Below, one piece after another: positions 1-11,270 of a stretch of 64,000 nt of DNA. A program made the translations under genes and the position numbers. Below the pieces are notes generated by a model that was given only the letters and a program-made list of their open reading frames with translations, made no database searches and was not told the origin of the DNA. Every line of letters starts with the position of its first letter. The first letter of the stretch is position 1. Origin of the DNA: Karstenula rhodostoma CBS 690.94 (taxonomy: Eukaryota; Ascomycota; Dothideomycetes; Pleosporales; Didymosphaeriaceae); assembly GCA_010093485.1 (NCBI GenBank), contig MU001492.1, positions 336,228 to 400,227 of the forward strand. Reading direction: 5' to 3'.

Positions 1-303
1 AGCATTGTGAAACTGTGCGTGATAGTTGGGTGTGTGGCTCCTCTCGTTCATTCGACGTGGGTTGGTTGCTTACAATACTCAATCGACGACTACTGATGCA
101 ACACTCAGTTTTGAGACCTGGCTATGGATAACGAGACCGAAAGAATATAAACCTGTGACTTCGCTTGCACAAGCCACATCTACGAGAGGCCCTTCTCCAC
201 TCGTCCCGCTCTTAAGTATACTTACCACGGTTCTGTCCTAGGTGCACTCTTTCACTACCCCTCTTTCGTCTCGCATCGCCTTCTTCTTGATTCTGAGAAC
301 ACC
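1..303. other. 5' flank of sulfate permease gene
   Basis: No convincing coding exon is visible. It is probably the promoter and 5' UTR of the permease gene that starts at 304. The short open frames here have no recognisable domain and are not supported. Confidence 0.5.
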
Positions 304-2601
304 ATGGGTCTCGTTGGCAGGACCAAACGGCTCTTTGCTGAAGACCACAATGTCCAGAGAGCACGACGAGATGGTGCGAGAGCTGCTCGTGCCCTTCCTC
401 GAGCAACAGGCAATTATCTAACCGACAAGGTTCCGGTGGTACACTGGGCTCCGCAGTACAACCCGCGATGGCTGGCCAACGACGCCCTGGCTGGCATCAC
501 AATCGGAGTAATGCTCATTCCTCAAGCACTGGCCTACGCGAAGATTGCAACGATTTCTGGAGAGTACGGGTTGATGAGTAGTTGGCTGCCCAACTTCTTG
601 TACTTCTTCATGGGCACCTCCAAGGGTACGCACTCAAACATTCCTACAGACTCTTCACATCGAGTTCTGCCAGGCTTGAGCAGGCACTCGAAACAGAACC
701 TTGCCTTCAGCCTTCGAGCCACGAAGCATCTGAACGAACAGTGCTAACGAGGAGAGTAGACATGTCGACAGGACCGACTTCTCTGATGGGTCTCCTGACG
801 GCGGAGATCGTCCGTGACTACACAAGCGAGGGGTTCTCCGCGCAGGCTATCGCTTCTATGGTAGCCATGTGCGTCGGCATCTACTGCTTGATCATCGGCG
901 GCCTCAAACTCGGCTTCTTGCTTGAGTTTGTCTCCATACCGGTGTTGCACGGCTTCATCTCCGCTGCGGGTATTGTGATCATGCTCGGCCAGATCCCGTC
1001 GCTGTTTGGTGTCAAAGTTGGCTTGGGCACAGGCACGATCATACACGATCTCTTTGCCCAGATTCCGGTCAGTAGCTTCCGGAAGGTAGCAAGTAGAGGC
1101 ACGCCTAACCGTGTATAGGACTTCAAAGGACCCACTGTTGGTGTGGGATTGGGTGGTATTGTACTTCTAGTTGGTCTGCAGAAGATGGGCCAGAAGTGGG
1201 GCAGCAAAAACAAGGCCATCTGGTACATTGGCCTGGCTCGTGCAGCCATTGTCCTGGTGCTTTTCACCGGCATATCGTACGGTGTAAACAAGAACATCGA
1301 TCTTGAGAACGATGATCCGATCTGGGAGCTGAGCAAGGTCAAGGTGCGTTGTCTTCTCTTTGCAATACTAAGAATTCCCCTAGGAGACAGGCTTGCCCTG
1401 ATGCCCTGTAAAGTCAAGAAGCCTCACACTAACTTGTCAACAGTCCAAAGGTATCAACGCCCCGAAGATGCCCCCAGGCGCGCTCTTCTCGAAAGTATTC
1501 CCACGCGCCGTTGCACCCTTCCTCGCCGCCGTCATCGAACATCTCGCAATCGCCAAAGCCTTCGGACGCAAGAACAGCTATGTCATCGATCCCGCGCAGG
1601 AACTCGTCTACCTCGGCGTCACAAACTTCTTCAACAGCTTCTTCTCCTCCATGGCCGTCGGTGGTGCCATGTCGCGCACAGCCGTCAACTCGTCCACGGG
1701 CGTCAAGTCGCCGGCCTACGCCCTCTTCACGGGCGGCGTCGTCGTCCTGTCCATCTTCAAGCTCAGCCCCGCCCTCTTCTGGATACCCAAAGCCACCCTC
1801 GCCGCCATCATCGTCACGGCCGTCTGGTCCATCCTCTCGCCCCCCAAAATCTTCTGGCACTTCTGGAAAACCTCCTTCGTCGACTTCGTCGCCGCGATGC
1901 TCGCCTTCTGGCTCACCCTCTTCGAGACCAGCGAGATCGGCATCGGCAGTGCAGTCGGCTTCCAGCTCGTCTACCACATCCTCGCCGCCGCCTTCTCACG
2001 CGTGCGTCGCATCACCGCCCTGCCCGAGCGCGACCCCATGCTCGACTTCGCCGACATGCCCACCGACGTGCAGGTCTTCAAACCGCACCACTCGCTCATC
2101 TTCTACAACGCCTTTGGCATCACCTCGCAGTGCTTCGACGCCATCCAGACGTACTCGTCCGGCGCAAACATCTCTTTCGAGGTGCTCCGCGCGCAGCGCA
2201 ACTGGAGCACCGCCGGCGAGCGCCGCGCAAAGGCGCTGCGGAAGCGCGCGGGCATCTACTTGGACCCGACTAAGCTGCACCTCGTGGTGCTGGATATGAG
2301 CATGGTGCCTACGGTTGATACCACGGGGCTTACGGCGCTACAAGATCTCAAGGCTGATCTGGAGCGGTACGCGGGCAAGGCTGCGGAGCTGCGCTTCGCG
2401 AATATGCATGATGGTGTCAAGGAGCGCTTTGGGCGCTTTGGGTGGGAGCTGTACGATGGGGGTGCGTTCCGCGATGATAAGACGTCCGAGGCACGCAAGG
2501 GCAACGCCGTGTTCAACTCCGTCAGCGAAGCTGTTCGTCATCGCCGCATGGCCGAGGACGAGCCGGACGAATTCCTGGTCGTGGGGTCGGAGAAGGCGTA
2601 G
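304..2601 (+). CDS. SulP-family sulfate permease with STAS domain
   Basis: Plasma-membrane anion transporter of the SulP/SLC26 family, expected to import sulfate for Cys/Met synthesis. I read four exons: 304-625, 760-1067, 1119-1343 and 1444-2601, which join in phase to 670 residues. The ATG sits in a CACC ATGG context. The N-terminal part has the family pattern (NDALAGITIGVMLIPQALAY) and a STGPTS segment right after the first splice, so exon 2 is well fixed. Many hydrophobic helices follow. A cytoplasmic STAS domain covers about residues 494-650, with the typical LVVLDMSMVPTVDTTG strand-loop. Well-known fungal permeases (CYS-14, Sul1/2) are longer, about 780-860 aa, so this is a compact member. 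The substrate (sulfate or another oxyanion) is inferred from the family. No regulatory site was identified. Confidence 0.9.
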
Positions 2602-3414
2602 CGAGCTTTCCGATCCTCCTTGTGTGGGTTGGCGCGTCGGTTCGTATACCCGCACGCGCGTGGGTACACTGTCACTTCTGCTGTGCTGGGTGGTATTTCT
2701 CTCTTTTCGTCGTCTCGCTGCAGGGCAATGGCGGAGGATCTTCGTGCATGCAGCTTACGCTCCTGCTGCTTTACTTTCTTCCCTGTTTCCTTCACCGCAC
2801 ATACCTTACTTCGTATCTACTGCAAATAGACAATCACGACCTTCCAAACCCACAGACTCCGTAGCGTGCCATCATGTCCGGACCGCACACCTAGCTTTGC
2901 CACTGTGTGAGCCCGATAGCTTGCGCGGTGGGCGCGTAGCAAGATGACGAGGCTAGCCGGCTGTGGAAGGAACCACAACTGCCTCCGAGTGTGCGTGACG
3001 CGTACGTTGGGCTCCTGGGCCTGCGTCCGGGCGGCTTGTCTTACGTAAGTACCCAGTAGCGTAGCATCAGTCTTCCAAGACTGCGGCGTAGATGCTATGT
3101 CCCTCCATACGCTTATTCTGCCACGTGGTTTCCAACGGTCCTTGCTGAGCAGCCGATGCTGCACCGTGAACCACAGGAGCGGAGTACGCTCAAACACCGG
3201 CATCGAAACTGGTTTTGTGGCAGAAACTAATCGGGCAAGGAGATTCTGTACTACAGTCCAAACCCCCTCTTCAAGTTCGATATCTTTTCCCTCCGCTATC
3301 AAACCTTCCCATATATTTATCTAGAGAACCTATACTCACTCTCCCTATATAACCCACGTCTCCCAGCAGGGTAGTTAACAGAACTAAACACTATTTTTCG
3401 CAGAGAGCATGACA

Positions 3415-3539
3415 GGCTCTCATGGAAGCATGAAGACTGGAGGCCTTCGCCGACAGATATAGAATAGTAGAGTCGACCTTGGGGTAACTCAGCTTACTAT
3501 ACAAGTTTACGATCTTGACGTGGAACTAATACTATATCG
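3415..3539 (+). repeat. Dispersed repeat family A, copy 1
   Basis: About 125 bp that align by eye with 38223-38344 (same orientation) and, over the 3' two thirds, with the reverse complement of 32585-32664. Shared landmarks are GGCTCTCATGG at the left end and AACTCAGCTTACTATA near the right end. Most mismatches are C/T or G/A, as expected for copies mutated by repeat-induced point mutation (RIP). No coding capacity is seen. It is probably a remnant of a transposon end. Confidence 0.7.
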
Positions 3540-4234
3540 TCGGCCCCGTGTTCACCTGCTAGTGAGAGAATGGTGTGCGACAGATTATTCCGCGGCGGGG
3601 GCTGGTGGCGCGTGATCGTGTCATGTCCACGGGTGAGGCGGCGATGCGGTAGGCTTTGGGGTGGTGGTTGAGGGCGGGATGGTTGACGAATGGGGGGTAC
3701 GTTCTCTGGGGTGCTATTTCTGCTGGGTATTACTGGGGGGGAACATGGGCTGTTGGATTGGACTTCTTGGGTGTGTTGGTGAGGGTATGGAGGATGGTGG
3801 AGGGTGGAGGGCATATAAAGTTCAAGAAGAATGTAAAATTGGTGTGGCAGGTAGTAGACTATGGCGATTCAGGTGCTGAGAAGAATTTTATGTAAATAAT
3901 ATTATTATAGTGGCCGAGCTGAACTTGTGGTACGAACGCGCATCCAAGCGCTCGATTTTGGTTGTTATGTTAGTTGTGCCGGATGGGTCTTGTGTCTTAC
4001 ATAGGAGTGTTAAGAGCCTGTCTGGTCGGAGGTTGGAGGATGCAGCAAGGAGGTCAAGGAGAGTAAGAGATATGACGGGGAAGGTGAAAGGTGTTGGAAG
4101 AAGTTCTTGTGCTCTATGATTCCTGGAGATTTGATCTGAAGCCAGGGAGCTACTGATAACGATATACTTTTATAGTAGCTCCTATTTCTTAGTCCTATCG
4201 CTTTTAATACCTCTACAGACCGCGTTCTTTTTAA

Positions 4235-4318
4235 TGGTTTTCTGATTGTTGACACGAGCCACGACGTGGTATCCCCGTGAAGCGATAGACAAAGATATAG
4301 ACTGCGACTACCGCCCAA
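4235..4318 (+). repeat. Dispersed repeat family B, copy 1
   Basis: About 84 bp similar to 15579-15657. Both begin with GGTTTTCTGATTGTTGAC and contain GATAGACAAA followed by GACTGC. Differences are mainly transitions. This looks like a short non-autonomous or relic element, and its type is unknown. Confidence 0.65.
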
Positions 4319-5192
4319 AAGCAACACAAAATGAAGCGTTGTAGATGGTTAAACGCACACCGCGTCCGACACCAGCTTATTATTCGACTTGCTCCATGCC
4401 AATTCCCTCTTTCAGCAGTACACCCCACTTCCGTACACTCGAAGACCCCCATCAACCATCCCTCTCGATAAGAACCTCCATCCAAGTCAAAGTGACATTC
4501 AAACAAGGTTACCCGTAGTCAGGGTAACGTCTTGGCATCTTCCATCGCACACTCCAAGCGCCTGGTCAACCACAACGTCGTCCAATCCCGCCTACGGCAC
4601 TACCTTTCATATGATCGACATCACCCCAGAGCCGCATGAAACAACGACGTATCCCTGTCGGTACTGGATACCCCCATTATCGGGAAATTGCTGCGACAGG
4701 AAGGTGACTGCGACTTGCCCCGCAGCCAAGGTCTTGGAAGCACCAACGAACAACGCCCTCGGGACTTTTCCGCAAAGCCGACTTGATTGATACCAAGACA
4801 GCTCTATGAATGCGGGGTGACGAAATGATAGCCGGAAGATGTTCGAAAAATTCCGCGTGTTATTGGGGTTGGCGGGATGGTGGTATCTCTACTCTACCGA
4901 CATCGGAGTTGCGGAAGCCTGCCGAGTTCACGAGCCGATGGTATAGATCATATAGGTAGGAGAGCGACAGATAGGCGGATTTGCGTGGCGGTGTGGGTAT
5001 CGGGGCTTAGCAGAGATGTATGCGCCGACAGATGAGTAGGTGTGTCGTGCGAGTCTTTGCTGATAGCTGCGATAGTGATTGCGTCGGCATGCTCAAGCGG
5101 TATGGCCACTCTCTGGATAGATATATAATCTCCATTTGCGTTGTTGAGTAGCTGTGTATTTTAAGCCCCACTTTTGAGTCTCGATACTAATA

Positions 5193-6756
5193 ATGAAGTC
5201 GGCGACTGGACTCCTCATAGGCGCGGGTGCTCTTCTCAGTGCATCATGCGTCAATGGTCTTGCCGAGGAGGTTTTTGCGGCAATTGACAAACAAGACGAC
5301 GGTTTGAGGACAGTCAACAAGGAGGTAGGCTTTTAACGGTTGCCGGAAATGAAGTTTGCAGCTGATAGAGCGGACAGATCTGGGAGAACCCCGAATTGGC
5401 CTACAAAGAAGTGCACGCGCACAAGACTCTTACGGATTTCCTCGAAGACCAGGGTTTCAATGTGACCCGGGGCGCATACAACATTAGTACTGCTTTTCGT
5501 GCGGAGTATGTTAGTGGCAAGGGACGCGCTGTCTCGTTCAACTCGGAATTCGATGCGCTTCCTGGCATTGGACATGCTTGCGGACATAACCTGATTGCTA
5601 CTGTCGGTGTTGCTGCTGCGATTGGTGTGAAGGAGGCTTTGAAGAACCAGGGAGTGTCTGGTAGGGTGGTGTAAGTGGCATTGGTCTCGAGGTAATACGG
5701 TTGCGTGAAGCTGATGTGGTCTACAGGCTCATCGGTACACCTGCAGAAGAGTCCATGGGTGGCAAAGTCAGACTTCTGGAGGCTGGAGCATATGACGATC
5801 TCGACTGTAGCTTGATGGCCCATCCTGGAAACAGCCTTTATGCGTCATACGGTCGCACGTTGGCCTCTTGGAGAGCCAACGTCACTTGGAGTGGAGAAGC
5901 TTCGCATGCGGCAGCTGCGCCTTGGATGGGCCGCAATGCTCTCGATGGGTTTGTATCTGCGTACTCAAGCACCGGGCTTTACCGCCAGCAGCTCATGGCC
6001 ACAGATCGCATTCATCATGTGATTCAGGGAACCAGCGAGATGGTAGCCAACATCATCCCGGATTTTGTCAACAGTGTGTGGGGTGTACGAGGCAAATCAC
6101 GGTAAGGCCTTCCGCAGTTTATCCTGCAGGCGCTCCAGCTGACTCAGTGATTGCATACAGACCCCGCGCTGAGCAAGTGCGAGAGCAGCTTTTCAGGATC
6201 CTGTATGCATCTTCAAATGCCACCAACACGTCAATCGAGATCACCCCATTCCAGGACTACTGGGACCAGAATCCCAGCTTCCAGTTAGCAAGCGCATACT
6301 ACGAGCTCCAAAAAGAATACCTCGATCCTTCAAAGGACACCGAGACGGCGAACTTCACGATCACAGCACCGGAAGACGACGACGGCGAAGCATCGGCTTC
6401 ATCTGATCAGGGCAACGTGTCGTGGTTCCTGCCTTCGATCCAGGTCATCTTCCCAGTTGGGGGTACCGCGCCGGTGCACAACGCTGGATTCCGCGAGCTT
6501 GCTGGGACTGTGAGTGAAGTCTTGTTGGTCGTATTCTCGAACAGTGGCTGACACAGAGTAGGATTTTGCCCATGAGCAGGCGATCAAGACGGCCAAGGCG
6601 CTTGCTTTGACGGGGATTCAGGTTCTGCAGAACGAAACATTTGCTGAAGCCGTGTGGGGAGAGTGGGAAGCGATGATTGCTGAGATATCGGTTGGCTTGA
6701 AGGAGGACAACGGTAACTCAACGAAGAGATCGGTGAGGAAGCGGCACGTACACTGA
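5193..6756 (+). CDS. Secreted M20-family amidohydrolase (PM20D2/ACY1L2-like)
   Basis: Metallo-amidohydrolase expected to cleave dipeptides or N-acyl amino acids. Five exons (5193-5324, 5378-5670, 5727-6101, 6161-6509, 6562-6756) give 447 residues. The metal-site motif is GHACGHNL (His110 and His113), and the catalytic/metal acidic pair is GTPAEE (Glu149-Glu150). SGEASHAAAAPW marks the lid domain. The GIGHACGHNLIA string is that of the PM20D2/ACY1L2 branch (beta-alanyl-lysine dipeptidase in animals). The first 24 residues (MKSATGLLIGAG...CVNG) look like a signal peptide, so the enzyme is probably secreted or vacuolar, which is unusual for that branch. The C-terminus is Arg/Lys/His-rich. The substrate is not known. 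Confidence 0.88.
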
Positions 6757-7817
6757 AGAGTCAGTGTTGAGATTGCCTAGGGCGGGAGTTTGCGAGAAGG
6801 CTCATGATATTGAGTTTTGAGCTTCACGAGTCCAAGAAGAAATGCTGTATGTTTGTGCAGACCTCTGAAAGAGAGCTGATCTGCGCCACTCAGAAGGGCT
6901 ACGGCATGGGATACGGTGGAGCTGGCATAGAAAAAGCATGCAAGTGACAGGACTTCGATTCTGTTAATGATCGATTGATGCTGAGACTGAGGCCACATTG
7001 ATGAAAGGAAGGCTCATCTTTCACGTCACGTGATCCTTCCGTTTCGTCTCTAGCGCCAGAGTCACCATCCAACGGGAAGTTACGGAGAGCATCCGCCGTG
7101 CAGTTGTCGTTCTTCATCGCCTTCAACATTTCTGAATCTCCTCAAATCTCGACGTCTATCTTCCAGAGAACTACAGGCGTCGTTGTGTCGGTCAACGCTC
7201 GTTGCGACATCCGACTTAGCCTTCCGTGCGGCCGATCGCGACGAAGTGCGACTGCCGTGATCACCCGAAACATTCAAATTTTCCAGCTCACACGCGACCA
7301 CATCAACATGGCTTTCGCCGTCAACAGCGCGGAGGGCGCTATGAGGAGCTCGGTATGAGTGTCTGCGCGGAACACGAGAATACTTCCCAGCGTGAGTACG
7401 ATGTTTCTGTTCAAGTCTAAGCTGTTGCGTCGTTCCTGCCGGTTCCGCTTCTCTTGTTTGCCGAGCTTTCTCCGTGCCGCTTCTATCATGACCAACGCTC
7501 GAATGCCATGGATCGCGAATCGTTCTTCTCTTTCTTTGAGACTGTGATCAACTCGCAACCAAAAGAGCATTCATACCGGGATAGATGACGGCCTTCTTGA
7601 CATGCGCAACACTTGCCAAACACTAAATCCTTTGGCCAACATACCGATTCATCCACGTCGCTCGTAGTTATTCTCTTACTGGTTGATCATTTCACTAAGC
7701 TCTCGAATTATGCGCTATAGGCACACTCATACAGTTCCACTTCAGCGTCTGATGCGAAGAAGCGACGCTTGAACTCTATCAAAGGCACCTGCTGGCCTCA
7801 GTGGCAGGCTCGCCACC
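6757..7817. other. Intergenic region
   Basis: About 1 kb between two plus-strand genes. No supported exon. A TCACGTCACGTGATCC stretch at about 7020-7034 contains a CACGTG E-box-like palindrome, which could bind a bHLH factor. That is inference only. Confidence 0.45.
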
Positions 7818-8912
7818 ATGAAGAGAAAGAGGTCTCCAGATCTGGCTGTCGCGCGCGCCTGTCCCAAAATCGCGAAACATGGCGTGAGTCGCCAGCCACA
7901 AGATATCGACAAAACTGGGTCTGGACCGTGTCCACTCCTGCGCATTATTCAACAGTACGGTCTATTGATATCCATCGTCGCGAATCTCGCACCTGAAGAC
8001 CTGTTTTCCTTGGCAGCGACGTCCAAAGCCATCTACAAAGCGATATTCTCCGGCGAAGCGAGTACGACCAACATGTTTAGCAAGATGCCTTGCGCTGGCA
8101 GAGGCGTCGATATCCGGCGTCTCAACCATATTCATTCGCCTACTACCAGAAATCCTCGGTGTATTCGCTATGACGTGTGTGGAGACAAGATGAGAGCCAG
8201 AGGAGCCAGACCTCCCCGGATTGTTGACACACTTCCTTGCGTCAAATGCAAATTGACGACGTGTGACGAATGTCGCATACACTGCGTATTCAACAGCACC
8301 ATTGAGCCCGAAGAAGAACCAGACGAGCTGCCCACATACAGCGGTTTCGTACTTCTTTCTCCCACCGACATGCCAATCCTGACCCCCGCCCACCTCAATC
8401 TGTCTGGGGAAAAACCAACTGTCCCATACCATGACCAAGGCTTCCTCGATTTACCATGGACAGCCACTCAACCTGCGAACCCCGAGTCAATCGATGAAAT
8501 CCTCGATTTTGATCTTGGACGAGGCCCTCTGCGGCTAGCGGATGACTCTACCGCTCGTCACCCATCGTCTGTCATCCAGGCGTTCTGGGAATATACAGAG
8601 GAACGAAAACTGAGGATGTGCGACGAATGTCGAGAGGAGCAAAAAGTGGGCGAATTCCATCCCCAGCAGCACGAGTGTGCGTGTACACTTCGGGAACGCG
8701 TCCTTGGCCAATGGATGTGTGTAGAGTGCTTCCAAAAAGAGAGCTTGTGTACATCGGACATCACCAAAAATCAAATGGCTTTCAGATACCCGAGACCGGG
8801 AGTCAGAAGTAGCCGTGTTATTCGCTGCAGCTGTGGCAAGTCCCTCAACGGACGGGGTCGACACGTTTGCCTTTGGTGTACAGGCCTCTTGGCTCACGAG
8901 GTGGGCACTTGA
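7818..8912 (+). CDS. F-box-like protein with Cys-rich zinc-binding clusters
   Basis: Single-exon gene of 364 residues. After a basic N-terminus (MKRKRSPD, nuclear-localisation-like), residues of about 45-75 (LLISIVANLAPEDLFSLAAT) resemble an F-box: a helix with the L-P/E-D-L-F-S-L-A pattern found in many fungal F-box proteins. The rest carries Cys pairs that look like zinc ligands: CVKCK...CDEC around residue 145, CDEC...C in the middle, and CSCGK...CLWC at the C-terminus. A role as a substrate adaptor of an SCF ubiquitin ligase is a guess from the F-box. No other domain is recognised. Such proteins are numerous and poorly studied in Pleosporales and relatives. Confidence 0.7.
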   Translation: MKRKRSPDLAVARACPKIAKHGVSRQPQDIDKTGSGPCPLLRIIQQYGLLISIVANLAPEDLFSLAATSKAIYKAIFSGEASTTNMFSKMPCAGRGVDIRRLNHIHSPTTRNPRCIRYDVCGDKMRARGARPPRIVDTLPCVKCKLTTCDECRIHCVFNSTIEPEEEPDELPTYSGFVLLSPTDMPILTPAHLNLSGEKPTVPYHDQGFLDLPWTATQPANPESIDEILDFDLGRGPLRLADDSTARHPSSVIQAFWEYTEERKLRMCDECREEQKVGEFHPQQHECACTLRERVLGQWMCVECFQKESLCTSDITKNQMAFRYPRPGVRSSRVIRCSCGKSLNGRGRHVCLWCTGLLAHEVGT

Positions 8913-9683
8913 TGATCCGGATTCTTCCCTCCATCACCTGGAAGAATAGCGACATGTCCGCATCATTCTGAAATGTAAGTCACGAAGACTTGGATAGGAA
9001 GAATCCTATCAGCGACATCAACTTCGCAAATAAAGCATTCGCACCATGACGATGGCTGTGTGTTCTGCTCAGCCCTGCACGCTGGCATGGCTCATTTCAG
9101 TGTTCTCCCGGGGTTCTGTGGCGTTTTCGGTTTATACCCACGGTCGGCTGTTTCATTCCCAAAGTCCCCACTCCACTCCATCTTCTGTACCACCACCTCT
9201 ATCTCTTTTTTCAATCCGCGTCATTTCTCTTTCAGATAGATACCTCTGTACTATTATGCATTCAACAGGTTCGTAAAAAAGACGTACAAAGGCTTCGACC
9301 GACTCCACAATGTATCGGTTGCACATATCCGGTTCTACACGCGTGATAACCCCTTCGTCTTTGTAAATCGGATTACTTCACGCGTAAGAATTCTTGGCTT
9401 TTCTTCTCCATCAGGACTAGGTGGGGCACTTCCATGCAGGCCATTTTCTAGCTTACAAGTGCAGTGGGTCACGTACATTTCAGCACGAAGAGCATGGTAG
9501 TGGCGTGTACCGCACTATAACTAGCTACTGCTCGATACAAAGGCAACCTCTCTCACAACCACCGAATCAGCCGGGTCTCCCGTCCTAACTGGTGCTTCTC
9601 TTCGCAAGTCGGATCACAACTACTCCCACGCAATCCGCCACACCATCAAAATCATACATTCCATGCAGCCTCGCCACGCCCAC
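8913..9683. other. Intergenic region between convergent genes
   Basis: About 770 bp between the F-box-like gene and the 3' end of the minus-strand oxidoreductase. No coding exon, tRNA or clear repeat was found. Confidence 0.5.
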
Positions 9684-10714
9684 CTACTCCAGCGTATCAT
9701 CCTCATGAAACACCAAACACCTCACCTCAATGCTTTCCCTCCCATCTTTCTCCTCCGTCCCGGGGATCTCAAACGCCGTATGCGGCACCCTCCGCGCCCG
9801 CCCATCAAGCTTCGAATCAAAACACTTGATCAGAATCACCTCCTCGGGCCCAAGCCCGGACTTGTAGTACCACCTACACACGCATCAGCTTCTCCCCCTA
9901 AAGCTACGTGCAAAAAACTCACCGATGTCCAGCATCATACTTCACCGCGTACGTCTCCCCCTCGCGATTCGGATAGATCAACTTCGTAACAACAAGCCCG
10001 TCATCGCTAACGCTATCTGCCTCGGCGACGGCCAGCGGGTCCCGCTGCACGGGCTTGATGGGGCGCCAGACGTTGATGATCTGGACGCGGTGGGTGAGGA
10101 GGTGTGCCGCGTCGGCGGGGAGGTGGTAGGGGACGCGGGACTTTGCAGCGGCGTAGGACTGGTCTATGTGGACGCGTTGGACGGGGCCGCGGAGCTTGCG
10201 GTCTGCGGTGATTGTTTCTTGGTTCGGGGGCTGGCGGCGGATCGTGTGGTCGAAGATGTGGATGCGGGTGGCGCCTGTGCTGGAGTTGCGTGTTTGAGTC
10301 GTGGCTTCGAGGTGGGCGTGTGCAAGGGCGGGGGAAAGGGGGGACTCACGCGTCTTTCAATAGTTGCTCCGTCTCGGGGTAGTATTCTGCTTTGATTTTC
10401 TCGTCGTCTAGGAAGTCTTTCTCGCGGCTCACGTGCTTGTAGAATTGGAATCCGTTCTTGTCTAGCGTGAACTGGTCTTCCTTCCCGCGGACATCGCGCA
10501 CGGTGACGTTGTGCGGTTCCGACACGCGGTCGTATGTTTCCGGCTTGTCCACGTACGTAGGGCGTGGCGGCGAGCCGTCGGCATTGGGTTTGAAGTATTT
10601 CAGCACGGTGTCCACATCCTGCGACTTGTTCGTCGAGGTCGGTGTTATTTTGTTTAAAATCTGGTGGGCGAAGGAGGGCGTGGATTGGGGTTGTTGGACG
10701 GCGGCGGTGGCCAT
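9684..10714 (-). CDS. CmcJ/NvfI (AsaB-type) family oxidoreductase
   Basis: Member of the CmcJ/NvfI family of fungal Fe(II)/2OG-type hydroxylase/desaturase-like proteins (often labelled GA4 desaturase family or AsaB). Three exons on the minus strand (10714-10350, 10279-9923, 9873-9684) give 303 residues. Family landmarks in order are VLKYF near residue 40, RVHIDQSY in the middle, NVWRPIKPVQRDPLA, and at the end HRWYY...GPEEVILIKCFDSK followed by PHTAFE. Some relatives act in secondary metabolism (asaB in aspergillic-acid-type clusters, NvfI in novofumigatonin). No synthase gene lies beside it here, so a cluster role is not supported. The reaction is unknown. Confidence 0.85.
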
Positions 10715-11270
10715 GGCCGGATGGGTTTACTAGCTTTGAGATGCACGCGGTGTGGAAGGAGTGCGCTGGTGTATGGAGCAGCTGGAGAGCGGTTGGTATA
10801 CCTAGCACGCTTCTCAAGGGAGTTTATATCGTCGGTTGATGTCGCGGGATACCACACAATATGTAAGCTTCCGAGGCGTTCTGACGTTCCCCGCAAGCAC
10901 GCAATCTGCTGGGCGAATAGGTGATTGTATTTCAAAGCTACGTTGCAAGCATCGGTGGACACGATAGGCTCGTACTACGTGTTGTGTGGATGTATATGGA
11001 TAGGGCGCATCAGATGGTGCGGTTGCTGATAAATTGACGTGTGGTAAGGTGGGCCGTGATAGGAGACACGCGGTTTCGTGCGAACACGCAATTTTAGGCA
11101 AGTACGTTGTGCAGTAAGAAGACGAGAAAGCTCATGTCTATAGTAATCGCCAGTCCGGGGTCTATTCTAATCAAGTGAGATGTAAAGATGTGATGCTCGC
11201 CAAGGTCTAACTGAACGCTGGAGTGAAGGATGCTACGGAATCGCGCTGCGATACTTGCAATAGTAATCAT
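10715..11270. other. Intergenic region
   Basis: About 560 bp upstream of the oxidoreductase and downstream of the minus-strand permease. No exon or repeat recognised. Confidence 0.45.

Larger units (their letters stand above)
2602..5192. other. Gene-poor intergenic region with repeat remnants
   Basis: About 2.6 kb between the permease and the peptidase gene. I see no exon with coherent codon use. It holds two dispersed, degenerate repeats (3415-3539 and 4235-4318, listed separately), and parts are AT-rich (for example 3300-3550 and 3880-3910). The last few hundred bases should contain the promoter of the gene starting at 5193. Confidence 0.6.

Noticed and set aside
1468..2299. Overlapping long frames in and opposite the sulfate permease exon 4
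   Set aside because: These are shadow frames caused by high GC and codon bias; only one frame gives the SulP/STAS protein.
3656..3895. Overlapping Gly/Trp/Val-rich frames near 3.7 kb
   Set aside because: Composition follows the GGT/TGG-rich DNA; no start context, domain or conserved pattern.
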